The notes: a model not told the origin generated them from the sequence alone. 64,000 bases of DNA from Paramacrobiotus metropolitanus (GCF_019649055.1 NW_026570231.1:1736001-1800000), one strand, 5' to 3'. Counted from the first letter of the stretch, positions 12,560 to 24,084 are shown. A program made the numbers and translations.

Positions 12560-13740
12560 TGATATGCCCACTCCTTTCATCTGATCTAATAATAATTCTA
12601 CCTCGCATTGCATTTCGTTACCCTATGTGCGCGCTTTCTACATTACCACCACATTAGCATACACAACCGACCGGTCTAGCCGTGCCGTGAACTTTCGTTA
12701 TTTTGCTCTGCCATAAACTATGTAACACTATGCAATTGACGGCTGTTGTTTACATATCGAATGCACTGTCATGTGATTGTAATTTGTTTTTATAAGCGGA
12801 GTAGGTGAAATATTAAAATACGTATACGTATTGCTTCACGTAAACATAAGCTAAAAGCAAAAAAAACTGGTTGTAAGTGAAAAATCAAATTTTTCTCTAT
12901 GTCAGGAAACTACGTAAATGGTATACGTAAGTATGCGTACTTAAGTAAATGCATATAAAAACTTTTACGTTATTTTATGTGCCGAAAACCGGGTAAAATG
13001 TTAAAAAACTTATAAATAATATAGTATATTTATTATTATTATCGATTTTGCTTAGTTGAATATTATGTTATTGGTTATTATTTTTATTCGCTAATAGATT
13101 TGTATGTACCATAAGGATAGTACCGCGTGACCCCATATTACTCTAAATAAAAATGAATATTTTGTTCAACTATCGTTTTCTAGGAATTAGGAACGCGTCG
13201 GGTCGTATTGTTTTGCTGTATTTATCAGATCAAGTTGTTTCTGTTGTCTCTTAGTAGTTTTTATTATCATGTTATCCTGACCTAACTCAATGACATGTCC
13301 AACTGACATTTGCTGGGAATGAGTACACATTTGTCACCGTGTTGGATTTCTATCTGTGTAGCATATTTTAGCTGCTATATATTAAGTTCAAGTACGGTAA
13401 ATGCGTGACTCGCAGTTTTTTCGTTTGCTAATCCACGTATAAACTTTTGTCAGTTACTGTAAATTGTCTCCTACCTTATAAAAGTGGATGTAATCAACTT
13501 CTGTATGAGAAATTATGTCTTTGCTTTAAAAATCGAACTTTTTTCCAAGTGACAGTAATCAGACTGCAGTAGCGTTAAACAATAACAATTCAAGAAAGTA
13601 ATATCTGCTTTTCTACAGCAATAACTGCGTTTCCATCTCGATCGAAAAGAGCCAATTATAAGAAATAAGAACACAATCATATGTTACCCAAATGATGATA
13701 ATTAGATTGCAATAGCACAGCACACTTCCGTCTGAATAAA
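12560..13740. other. AT-rich non-coding stretch at the left side of the viral element
   Basis: No coding sequence recognised. It contains a copy of the element-wide motif GTAATCAACTT at 13490-13500. The left end of the viral element probably lies in this interval, but no terminal repeat or target duplication was identified. Confidence 0.45.
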
Positions 13741-13743
13741 AAA

Positions 13744-14998
13744 TCAAGCAAGTAGCACGTGTTTTTCCACAGCATCAACTACACTCCCATCCATCTGATC
13801 TAAACTGCCGCACAGTAAGCATTCGTAAAATTCTACATCACATGCACCTCTAAAATCAATACTACTAACCCAGTGTGTACCGTCAGGGAGAGTAAAATCC
13901 AGTGCACCGTTTTGATGAGTAGTATCTTCAGCACAACGCGGACACCATAACTTAGCAGTGCGAAGACTTTTTGGATTTCGCTGCACTTTTAAATACTCTA
14001 GAATATTCAGAAGAGTATAATAATTTAACTCTCCCGGCACTTCCGCAGTTTCACAGTGAAGGCTTATGGCATCCATAATCAACGAATGTTGATAACCGGC
14101 ATTAAGTGCTTTCCGAATCAGGGTTGTACGCGGGAAGTCTTTTGTCGGCTTATTTGCGGTCAGCAGTGGTTTTGGCTGGGTGCAAGGTGATGGTGGTGGT
14201 GGTGGTATTGGTGGTGGTGATGATATTGGAGGAGGTACTTTTGAAGGTGGCACATCAGAATAAGTAGGTGGAAGGTCATCGGATTTACACGGCATTACTG
14301 AAAGGAATTTCGAGGGTTTTTGTAGATTTTTTGGATGTTCTGCCACGTAGTGTTGTGTTAGGCAATTAATGGCATACAGGCACGTTGGTGACAACTTTAA
14401 ATGTTCGATGAGAGGTACATCTTTCGACTCCCATCGTTCTAATGATAGTCCACAGAAATAGCATATGACAATATCACCAAGGCCTTGAAAATAGAATCCC
14501 GCTTCACTCATGCTTACAGGCGTCAAAGAGTTCCACTTTTTCGGCCAATCTCGGAAGCTTTTGAGGCGCTCATTGAGGTTTTCGTATTTTCGATGTTTAG
14601 GAATTAAATAGAACTTGCTAGGCGTGAAAGATAAATCTGCCTCGTTCAGTATTTGTCGCATTTTTGCACAGTGCGGATACGTTTTGAGATGTGAATCCAG
14701 CTGATCATTCCTATTGGTAGTAGGTAGATCCACATTTTTGCAGAATCTGCAGATGTAAGCATCCTGAATATTAATTCCATAGAACCCTTTTGCAGCCAGC
14801 TCTTTACTGTTCATATATTCAGTATTAGTCCATAATAAGCGGTATGATGGTACATCATTACAACGTAAGGCATACGGACTTGGTAACATTCTTCGAAAGT
14901 CTATCACTGATGAAAAATCACCAACGAAACCATTCTTAAAAGCGTTCGTATATTTTAAATGGTAGCATCTGAGAAAGCGATAATGATCACGTCTCATG
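13744..14998 (-). CDS. IAP-like protein with two BIR domains and UBA-like region
   Basis: An open frame of about 417 codons from the Met at 14998. The frame extends to 15027 without a better start. The first BIR-like module is divergent: LLWTN...LAAKGFYGI...CRFC...HLKTYPHC. The second is canonical: LKSFRDWP...MSEAGFYFQG...CYFCGLSLERWE...H..LSPTC. A Pro-rich linker follows (runs of P around 14.2 kb), then a helical segment beginning LIRKALNAGYQ that resembles the UBA region of IAPs. The end has two CxxC pairs (CPRC and CLLC) where a RING finger is usual, so ubiquitin ligase activity is not supported. IAPs block caspases or regulate immune signalling; this one is presumably a viral apoptosis inhibitor. 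No stops or shifts were seen, unlike several neighbours. Confidence 0.8.
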
Positions 14999-15607
14999 CA
15001 GTATTTGTTTTCTAGTTGTGAAAGCAAAACCCATTAGTTAACGTAGTAGATCATCAAGGTTTCACATAATGAAATCAACTATCAAGATCAAAAGTCGTTT
15101 TGCCAAACGCAAGACATGAATTATCATAGGGTAATAATATCTTTCTCACGCTCGTAATCAGTGAAATTATCTTTTCCCACGAATAACATTTTACACGGAT
15201 TACTTCAGTTTCACAGCAAATCACATGCAAGGTTATCATCAACTTTTGCAATCGTTCCCACGTTTAACAGAATAAGGATATCATAGTACGAACTTGTACA
15301 TGATGTAGAAAAACTTCCCGTCGTCTGTAGATAGTGGATCAGAGTGACGCTCATAATCAGATTATCGTTACCTTTCTACAATCACTCATCAATATCGCAA
15401 GACCTATAAGTAGTACGAATTATTAACACAGTAATGCGATTGCGTGCTCAAAAAAATGACAGATAATTTGGTCTTACTCACGCAAGAATCCGCTGAAGGA
15501 ACACAATATGAAGATCTTATGAAAAAATCTCCAGTGGCGGTTGTGGTAAGCATAAGTGTATAAAGCGAAGCATTTAATAATGTTTACATAGTACCGTTGT
15601 AAACTTA

Positions 15608-15967
15608 ATGGATTCAAACAAAAACATCATGCTATTTCTGGTGCGGCATCATTTAGTAATTTTGTTGTTTGCTTGCATAATTATACAATTTCTAACGTTA
15701 CTACTAATGATGCACTTTGGTTCTACTGTACAAGATTTGTTAAAAACTGCAACCTTCATCAAACGAATGGCTATTAACCCCATAACAAAAGCTATTATGC
15801 AAACCCGTACCGTGGTCAACACAAGCACTAATCCGCTAAATAATTTTTTTGAAACAGTATTTCCTTTAATTTTTTCTGTGCCAAACATGGCGGACGAAAA
15901 TACTCCTGGCACGGGATTCTTAACGACATCATCAACTTTAACACCTAATCAAACTGTCGTTTTCTAG
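15608..15967 (+). CDS. Small membrane protein, unknown
   Basis: A 119-codon frame. Residues about 10-36 form one strongly hydrophobic helix (HHLVILLFACIIIQFLTLL), followed by a hydrophilic tail rich in Thr and Asn. One transmembrane segment is the only feature visible, and I do not recognise the family. Its stop (TAG, 15965-15967) lies in the same frame as the PC4-like segment that follows directly. A short upstream open piece near 15452-15542 ends in a donor-like GTAAGC, so the true gene structure here may involve splicing. A small viral membrane protein is a reasonable guess, not a demonstrated one. Confidence 0.45.
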   Translation: MDSNKNIMLFLVRHHLVILLFACIIIQFLTLLLMMHFGSTVQDLLKTATFIKRMAINPITKAIMQTRTVVNTSTNPLNNFFETVFPLIFSVPNMADENTPGTGFLTTSSTLTPNQTVVF

Positions 15968-16353
15968 CATACACCAGCGCGGATCATACTAAGCTTCAAT
16001 GAATTCCGCGCTGACCAACCTCGTATTGACATAAGATTATTTACCGACGATCTACATCCAACCAAATGTGGATTTTTTTTTCCCCCAGATATCTGCCAGA
16101 AATTATTGCAGGAATGAAGATGTTAGCGGAAAATGTACCCAGCACAAAACCGAAAGGAAATTCCAAATCAAAAACGGCCTCAAAAACAAAGAAAAAAAGC
16201 GCCAGCGCTTCGAATCACGAAACAGAACCCTGTAAAAGAAAAGCTATCAGCAACCAAAAAGCGCATCTTAAAAAAAAGATAAAAAATTCAGATCTAGAAG
16301 AAGGTGAATGTGAAGATTCAGATATAAGCTCCTGCGAGGGCACAGATAATTGA
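15968..16353 (+). pseudogene. PC4-like transcriptional coactivator segment with Lys/Ser-rich tail
   Basis: Translation right after 15967 gives LSFNEFRADQPRIDIRLF, then a short loop and KCGFFFPPDICQKLL. This has the layout of the ssDNA-binding PC4/Sub1 domain: a strand with F..F, then IDIR, a K.G turn, and a final helix. The frame then changes near the T9/C5 homopolymer at about 16072-16085. It continues as a tail very rich in Lys and Ser with an acidic end (EEGECEDSDIS). PC4 proteins usually combine such a low-complexity part with the domain, although it is typically N-terminal. No ATG is present in the domain frame. An intron acceptor-like TTTCTAG sits just before it. It is either frameshifted or incompletely understood. 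Confidence 0.5.
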
Positions 16354-16593
16354 AAAAATGTCACTGAATGAAATAAAATACTTCAACTTACCTTAGTTTA
16401 GTTTCGGTAATTACAAGTAATAAATGATATAAAAAGCTGGTTGCAACTATTTATTCATCTCCACAATATTCTAAAGAATTTGATAATACAAAAGAATGGC
16501 GTAAAATATACTACAAATCACCGGATTTAAGTTTCCATGTAAACAACTTTTCAAAAAATTCCACGTTAAGTAAAGTGTTCATTAAGTTACTGC

Positions 16594-16900
16594 ATAATCA
16601 ACTTTGAACGCTTTTCACATTTACATTACTATGCATGTAATCCAGTTTTTATTAAATCGTTTATTTGTATTACTTGTAATCAGCTTTCTGTCAAACCGTT
16701 TGAAACATTGTACACTTAAACAACATGTAATCAACTTTTTTACGTACTCTGAAAATTGATGTACTCTTATAACAAACATGTAATCAACTTTTTACGTACT
16801 CTGCAAATTGATATATTTTTATTTTATTATGTCAACTTTAAAATGATTTATTGGGAATTTTCTATACAATCTATGCACATATCACACGTATAATCAACTT
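16594..16900 (+). promoter_or_regulatory. Cluster of four copies of the element-wide TAATCAACT motif
   Basis: Exact copies of RTAATCAACTT lie at 16594, 16727, 16780 and 16890. Degenerate ones (GTAATCCAGTT, GTAATCAGCTT, TGTCAACTTTA) lie at about 16637, 16677 and 16830. The copies at 16727 and 16780 sit in a 53-bp tandem repeat that also shares the flank TACGTACTCTG. The cluster lies between the 3' ends of convergent genes (PC4-like on +, ATPase on -). A promoter role is therefore not obvious; it could act at 3' ends, in chromatin or in DNA processing. Confidence 0.55.
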
Positions 16901-16950
16901 CAATGACAGATTCTTTTAAATCACCTTAGATTTTTAACGTATGTTTATAT

Positions 16951-17776
16951 CTAACGTAAGTTGTTTTCTTTTGCTCGCCGTTTACGATTTCGTTTTTCTT
17001 TCTTGAGGGGTAATTTAGATTTTCGTTTTTTCCTATGAAGATGTTTCTTCTGCGATGTTTTCCTGCTGTTAGGAATATCGCTGATGGGAACTAGGGCATA
17101 TTCATCCATACGCGCAGTATGTATAGAGTAAATTCGCTGGTACTTGTCAACTTCTTCATGCAGTATTGAACCACGGACGCGAAGAATATCAGGCGTACAA
17201 GCTTTAAAATCTAAAAACAGATATCCGTAGTTTCGTGCTGTGGCTGTCTTATATGCATCCATAAAAAAACTAGTAGCCCGAGGAAACATTTGTCGTCCTA
17301 AGATCTCTATCTGTAAGATATCCCGTGGTTGTTTCCATAAAACAAGATAATGTGCGTTTAACGAAATCGTTCGCATCATTGGGTTTTGAAAAAAAAGATT
17401 TTGCACCGTTAATATTACAGATCGATTTAGATGATGCGTTCCGCGCGTGAATAAAGATACAACATCTTTATTTATATTTTGCATTTGATCATCCAAAATG
17501 ATTAATGAAGGTTCGCATTTATTAGTAAATGACTCATCCGCGATGTTTTCTGGGATGTTTTGAATGAATTTTATCTCTTTAGTAACTTTTTTCATTTCCT
17601 GAAATATTGCGGAATCATAGGAATAAATATAAAATATTTTTTTAAGGAAATGGTTGAATTTGTCTTAGTTGTAGAAGTCGGGCAATCCAAAATGTTTTGC
17701 CACCTTGACTCTGGCAACTACAGACCAGGTTAAATGGATGTATAAGAAGAGGATCAAAGCGCAAAGTTTGAGGCAT
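16951..17776 (-). pseudogene. Genome-packaging ATPase (FtsK/HerA-like, adenovirus-Polinton type)
   Basis: The gene starts at the Met at 17776. Early on it has a Walker A-like CSCQSQGGKTFW, the P-loop variant shared with the copy at 10.8-11.9 kb. The second part (17595-16951) holds a Walker B-like SLIILDDQ, then the conserved core RGTHHLNRS..LTVQNLFFQNP and SLNAHYLVLWKQPRD, and a Lys/Arg-rich C-terminus. In Polintons and adintoviruses this enzyme pumps DNA into the capsid. An in-frame TAA lies right after QPFP (about 17643), and the following segment continues in the +1 frame across a seven-A run. As written it is therefore broken, or else depends on frameshifting. It is adjacent to and co-oriented with the DNA polymerase. 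Confidence 0.85.
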
Positions 17777-17811
17777 TTTACTAGACTACCAAATATTTCA
17801 CCTTTCACAAT

Positions 17812-20800
17812 CTATTTATGTCTATATCCGAAAGGTAGTGTAGAAAATTCATTTACGATAACTCTTTTATCAAATGTAAATCTAAAAATTTTTTCCTGCG
17901 GTCTTGATTCAAGTTGCCAGTTCCCTTTAATTCGAAAAATTTTGTATGGGTTGAGTATGCGGTGTACAATAGTAGGATCTAGGACCATCGCTCGCAGTGT
18001 TGCTGGATTGAAAAGAGATTGATTTCCTTGATTGATTGTGATTCCTTTGACCTTAAAAGTTGAATCACCAGCCAGGGTTTGATAGGCGTACATTTTTGGG
18101 CCAGCACAAACGAAAACCATGATTCTATCATCGCCAATTTCAGATTTAAATTGTCCCAAACAATCACCAACAGGTAAGCTATGCCAGCCTGGACCTTCTA
18201 AAGCTATGACGCAGTCCGTATCAACGTAAAGTAAACGCTCAATGCCGACAAATGTCATAGCATTATACAGCTCTAACCTTGCATAGCTTGTTACAAAAGC
18301 TGCAATCACAACGTTAGAGTGCAGGTCATTACCGTCGATATCGCAAGAAAATGTGCTTTGCACTTGCAGTACATCTTCATTTACAACATCAACATAAGAA
18401 ACGTTATGTTTTCCAGAATAAAATAATTCATTTAAACGTCGTACATTTTTTACGTATTCAAATTTTGGTCGGTTTTCCTTAATCGCTAATCTTCCCAATA
18501 ATGTATTCAACATCAATTTAGATAAAAGACGTCTTGTTGGATTATTACCCATTCTCTGTGGGTCAACAAGCACACCGTCCGTTTCTGCTATGCGACGCAA
18601 ATAATCAACTTTTTCCTGCTCCGTTTTACAATCTCCTGGATAGCCGCTAGCAGCGACTTTCTCATCCATAAACAAAGAAATGTATTCAGCAAATAAATTT
18701 CCCCTGTTTTCATAATGCCATATTTCAAAAATTTCCAAGATTTTATAACCATATGAAATTGCTACTTGCAGTTCTTCGGTTGTGCAACGCCATTGAACGA
18801 CCGTTCTGCGTCAGTATGCGCGCAAGCGTAAGTAGCTATATCAGTAGCGCAACGCCAACATAATACAAACATACACTTGTTACGTATGCGTTGTGGAAGT
18901 ACTGGTAGCGCCAGATGGACAGGTGGTAACACACGCACATAAGCTATACCAAAGTATTGCTCCAAAGAGGTGTTTTTTGGAAATATTTTGGTAGGTAGAC
19001 CAAGAGGATAGCATTTCTGCTTACAAACCGCTGGATACAGGGAATTTTTATCCAGATATGATATATACTGACCTTTCGAGGTGTCCGGTTGAGATAAAAG
19101 ATTGAAAGTTTCCGTTCGACCACCGTACAAGACATCTCGCACATTCATGGGTTCAATGTGCCTGAATTCTTGCAGGTGCTTCTTCACTACCGGCTCTTTT
19201 TTCAACTTCCGCCATTCACAGCTCCAGATACAAGTGTACTTATAACCCCGTGACTCCAGAAAGCGTTGTTTTCGAAGCGTGGTGGTGTACAACTGCGTCA
19301 TAGTGCGTCCCGTGTACGTTCCTGCCTCAGCAGAGTAGCATTTTGGGCAACTAAAAACAAAACAACGCCTAAATTTTTATTGTGAGTTTAAATCAAGGCG
19401 AAAAAAAGTTGATTACATGAACGCTATAATCTTACCCATGGAAGTAGCACCCATGGTACTCCAACGCCTCTCGAAATTCTTTGATGTATCCATCCAGTAG
19501 ATACCGACCAATTCGTTTTTCTCCTCTTCTGTGGCTTCGGGCATGTCGAATGAAGCAGTTCCGGTTGGAGGCTAAATAATGCATCCATTCCAGACTCTCA
19601 TATGAATATCTTCGGTATGTTTGCAGGTCCTGGTACGTTAGGTGTTGTATAGATTCAGCGGGCATGAATTTTGCTCGGTATACCAAATTGACAAAGCTTG
19701 GTAGTGAAACGGACTCCAATAGCGGATTGAACCCATCTGTTAATAACTTCATATCCTGAGAGAAACGCTGACATGCTTCTCTTAAAACCTACAAAAAAGC
19801 TAAACATTAGATAGTGCGACCAAACAAACATTATCGCTTAAATTTTAATTATCTAACCTGACAATCATTTTCGCAATATTTTACCACTTCTTTTTGAAAG
19901 CTCCACAGTTTATTTATTTTTTTTTCTTGATTATACCACTTGATAAAATCGTTATATTCTTGCGGTCTCATCTGCGAAGTCAGGTAAAACTCTTCTCCTG
20001 GGATATTTCCAAATTTTCAATTCAAATTTTTTTGTGATGCAAAAAGAAACGGAAATATCCCTTTACTAGCAATAAACCCAAATGCTTTCGGCATCGAGCT
20101 CAAGCTCATTGGTAAAAATGCAAGAGAGTCACGTAGAGTGATATTATACTGCGGTACCTAAAGCATACTGCTTTAAAAAGTTGATTATGTTTTTTAAAGA
20201 AAATGCACTAACATGGATCTGAAGGAATTTTAAGCCTCGCATGATAACATCAGGCCAAATTTCTCTTTTCTGGAGGTACTGCATAATAAAATTTCCATCA
20301 TATCCCATAAGATTATGAAATATTACAATGTAGTTTTTATTTTGAGCGGAAAATAGCCACCGGCAAAATTTCGTTCCGGCATTCCAGCCAAAAAATTTGA
20401 ATGAATCTTTATTTTCATTGACGGCAACTGCAGCAATTGGTACATGAGCCTGCGTGCTCATATCTGCTTCAAAATCACAATAAAGAAATTTTCGATCTGG
20501 TTTTGGCTTTGAAAGGTATTGCTGAACAAAACACTGATGGTCACTTTTTACAATTAAGCGACAATTTCGACATTTATATTCTCCACAGTGATGATGCAGA
20601 TTGTTTTGATGCCGTTTCTCGTCAGTTCTGAAAATTTCTTCACATTCTAAACATTTATGCCGTAAATTGCATTCGGTGAAATTTCCCTTTTTAAGGATTG
20701 ACCGATGGCGGTCGTAAGATAAACGGTTGAAAAAGATACGGTTACAGTCATTGCAGAACACATTTACTCGCTTCTGCTGCTGACATTATTCATCTCTACA

Positions 20801-21913
20801 GATAAAACACGCTTTCTTACATCTGTGATCTTTCAAAGAACAGTTAATAAATTTTTTACAGATATCACATTGCCGTCGTTTTCCGAAAAACCTAGCGGGT
20901 TTAGTGACTGGCCAAAAGTGATCTGCGTGTAACAATAAAATAATGCTCCTTATGTTTTCAACATGATTAGTAATTCCGCTGAACAAAAGTCCGTTTTCTA
21001 AATCAGCATTTTTATATATGCTCAGTACTAGAGCGGCCGGTAAAATATTTTGGAAAAACTGAAAATCTTCATAAACCACACGGCCCAGTGGTACTCCAGC
21101 AGACTGATATAATTTAATGGCTTCGTTTTTTTGTAAAGTTAAACGGCTGTTGCATAAATTCTGCCACATTTTCTTATTAGTTTTATGCAGGTCACTAGCA
21201 TGAGCAAGAACGACAGCCAGTGCGCGTCCAAAACAGAGCTCATCGTTATTTTTAATGGTAATTACACCGCGGAATGGATGTATTCGAAGTTGATTACGTG
21301 TATGATTACTAGAACTTCCACTTCCTTGAGGTGGTTTTGGTACTCTGATTAGATTAATAAAAACTGGTGCATCCAATGTAAAATCACTTTTTGAAGTGAG
21401 AGTATTAGCAATAAGATAGAGAAACATTTCAGCATTTACATTATCCTGCGCTGACAATCTGATTTGAATGGGATGCGAGAGTTGTGGTGACTCCAGTGAT
21501 ATACTAATCAAATCGTTCGGATTTGAGATGTAAGAGCGTAGATTTTTAAAAATGTCTTCCAATAAGGCGAGTAATACCGGTAGGACGTAGTCAACTCCTT
21601 GAGCAGGTAGTCGTTTAACAGACATTCGAAAATTCCCTGCCCAAACATTATATTTCTTACTATGCCGAGTTTTTATAGCCTGCAGACTATACCATTCAGA
21701 CGGTGTCAAAATTACTTCATTTGAATCAGGTTCAAGGCTCCCAACTGTTTCTTTTACTGCAATTTCTTTAATTCTTTTTGAAAATAACCTATACGAAAAT
21801 GTAATGTGCCTTGTCTGCCGGTATAATAGTGAAGCATCTTGAAGTGAGGAACATTTACTGTAAAGTTTGTTCAATTTATCTTCTCCAAATTCTTCAGGTT
21901 TATTTTCACCCAT
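17812..21913 (-). pseudogene. Protein-primed DNA polymerase B, spliced and broken
   Basis: The Met at 21913 begins an N-terminal region typical of adintovirus/Polinton polymerases (NNDELCFGRALAVVLAHA), with a Cys-rich segment at its end. The exonuclease domain has Exo I YCDFEAD, Exo II FHNLMGYDGNF and Exo III YCENDC. The polymerase domain has motif A YLDKNSLYP, motif B KLMLNTLLGRL and motif C YVDTDC, then KVKGIT. Three GT-AG introns are inferred: 20212-20149 (64 nt), 19857-19789 (69 nt) and 19435-19351 (85 nt). Each keeps the conserved segments in frame. Breaks: in-frame TAA at 20788-20786, in-frame TGA at 20019-20017, and a one-base-type shift near 18790 between motifs A and B. The enzyme would replicate the element's linear genome from a protein primer; this copy cannot. 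Confidence 0.9.
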
Positions 21914-22130
21914 TGTTATTATTATACACCCGTAAAAAACGTAGGTGTTCTTTATACTACCCTGGGACGCGCACAACTTTAAGTTGCTAATCAAGATTTC
22001 TGCGACTATATCTGATTTTCGAAGGCGTGGGAACAAATAAATGTGGCACATACGAATGTGCGCTAGCGATGTTATCATCTTATAAAACCGGTACGGTTTA
22101 GCTTTTGATCGATTCACCACCATTGCTATT

Positions 22131-22688
22131 TTGAAGATGAATTTTGATAATAAACCAACCGATGTTGAACTTGACCTGGCATGTTTTCCTATGTTGGATG
22201 AAGGTCGGACTGAGGCAGATCCACTAAGATACTTTGGACCTGAAACAGAAAAACGATTAGAAAGTTTCCTCACTTTTATAAGGATACCTCGCTGGCAGCG
22301 CTATTATCTTGCCGCCATGGGATATTATAACGCAAATAGTGTACGTTGCTACCACTGCTCTAAAGAATTTCACTGGCGCCAGTCCGCTTCAATAAACCAT
22401 CACTTCGAGCAAGATTGCCAGGATTTAAAAGAATATACGACTGAGTTATCTGACAACCAAGTTTACAGAAAGAGAACTGTTTATAATCGCTTCCGCACAT
22501 TTCAAGATATACCTAGAAATTACAATATCGAATATTTATTATCTAGAGATTTCTATGCCACTAACACTATTCAGTGCGGTCACCCGGGTTGTACTTGGAA
22601 AGGGAAATGGGATATTGTTAAATCAATCAAGAATCTTCAGAAAAAAAGTCATGGACGAGTGCACTGTTATAATGTTTTTCCATTCTGA
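22131..22688 (+). CDS. Small protein with two BIR-like domains
   Basis: A 185-codon uninterrupted frame, divergent from and overlapping the antisense of the polymerase leader. The first BIR: ESFLTF..IPRW...LAAMGYYNANSVRCYHCSKE...H....C. The second is weaker: FRTFQDIP...LLSRDFYA...CGHPGCTW...H..VHC, with a C-x3-C spacing that departs from the standard C-x2-C. No RING or UBA region follows, as in survivin-like or short viral IAPs. Together with the larger IAP at 13.7 kb this gives the element two unrelated-looking BIR genes. A motif copy (GTAATCAACTT, 22962-22972) lies downstream of its stop. Confidence 0.75.
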   Translation: MKMNFDNKPTDVELDLACFPMLDEGRTEADPLRYFGPETEKRLESFLTFIRIPRWQRYYLAAMGYYNANSVRCYHCSKEFHWRQSASINHHFEQDCQDLKEYTTELSDNQVYRKRTVYNRFRTFQDIPRNYNIEYLLSRDFYATNTIQCGHPGCTWKGKWDIVKSIKNLQKKSHGRVHCYNVFPF

Positions 22689-23089
22689 AATACGTTTACC
22701 TTTTTACCTTTTTATTTTTGTGCGTGTACATGTAGTGAATTTGTTTGTGGTAGCCATTTACTCATGATGTAATAAGAATGCTAATAAAATAATTATGGGA
22801 ACCAGCAAATTCCAGCTGTACAAACAAAACATTGTTAACTACACCTTCATTATATTTAGAGTTTAAGAAGTAGAAAAACACGTGACCTTTAATATTTTTT
22901 CAATTGCTCATTTCTACGTTTTATAAAATTGCATCTTGTCATCTTTTGCATGATTGGATATGTAATCAACTTTCTTATTTTTATCAAGATAAAAATTGTG
23001 CACACTACTAATCCCTTATAACGATCTCCATCTGCACACATAGCCAACATTTTTTATTAAAAATCCCAATCGTTGTAAATTCAATTTTA

Positions 23090-24084
23090 TTAGAATTCTG
23101 CATCAAGCGTAAAACTAAATCTAATACATTTGCACCCACTCTTGCTTTTCGATACTCAGAAACGCGCCGCTCAAAAAAATTAGTTTTTCCTTCTAGAGAT
23201 ATATTTTCCATGAAAGGAAATGGGTTTTTTGTATGGTAATATTTTTCATAGTTTAGCATCTCAAGCAAGATATCTGCAACAAATTCTATATACATCTGCA
23301 TAGAGGCTGGGTTTATTCCGATCAGTGATCTTGAAAACGACTGCTTCCAGAACTGTTTTTCTATTTTCACGGCTTCTTGTACCATATTATATACTTTCTT
23401 TGTTTTGGGTTTGTTCAAAAGTTGATTATACATCCAGCATGCAAATTCTACATGTTGCGATTCATCGCGTGATATAAGTTCATTACTGAAAGTGACACCA
23501 GGTAAGAGTCCGCGGCTTTTAATCCAGAATATAACAGCAAACGCCCCACAGAAAAAAACCATTTTAACGCAGGCAAATGCTAATATCCGAGTTCCGAACG
23601 GTACTGTTCTGTTTTTAATATACTTATTGGCCCATCTAGCTTTTTCTTGTACATAATCATTTAAAACAATGGCTTGAAGTAGATCATTTCTTTCGTGAAT
23701 ATCTTGAAATAATGTGTTAATTAAAAGCGAATACGTTTCACTGTGAACATTTTCAATAAAGATCTGGTAAGAATAGAATGCTCGCACTTCAGGCCATTGA
23801 GTTTCTTGTAGAAATCGTTCAGCTAGATTTTCCACGATTATACCGTCGGATGCGGCGAAAAATGCAAGAACATTTCCAATTAAAAATTTCTCAGCTTTAT
23901 CCATTTCGTTCCATTGTTTTAAATCATTGCTTAAATCGATCTCTTCCGGTGTTCAGAACGACGCTACAGCTTTTTTATATTTTTCCCACGGTTCTTCATG
24001 TTCAATAGGAAATAAGACAAATCTTTTCCACGATGATTCAAGTACTGGTTCTTTTGTTTTCTTAGAAACAGGGTTTTCAGACAT
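23090..24084 (-). pseudogene. Ribonucleotide reductase small subunit (R2), broken
   Basis: Class I RNR small subunit, which makes dNTPs from NDPs together with R1. Iron-ligand and radical regions are visible: FFAASDGIIVENLAERF, YQIFIENVHSETYSLL (including the radical Tyr position as I align it), and RDESQHVEF. The start is taken as the Met at 24084, giving a typical N-terminus (WKRFVLFPIEHEEPWE). An in-frame TGA at 23955-23953 replaces the Trp expected after ASF. Near 23130 the frame slips by one base. The canonical R1-binding C-terminal end (FTLDAEF, stop at 23090) is still readable in another frame, so the gene decayed from a functional form. No R1 gene was found. A motif copy lies 103 bases upstream of the start at 24187-24197. 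Confidence 0.9.

Noticed and set aside
11932-12608. Long minus-strand open frames with repeating protein words (YCRST, YEHI)
   Set aside because: They are produced by the 55-bp repeat, whose length makes all three frames cycle without stops. Not a gene.
17705-18022. Plus-strand open frame of 105 codons
   Set aside because: It is antisense to the polymerase and ATPase coding regions and has no domain of its own.
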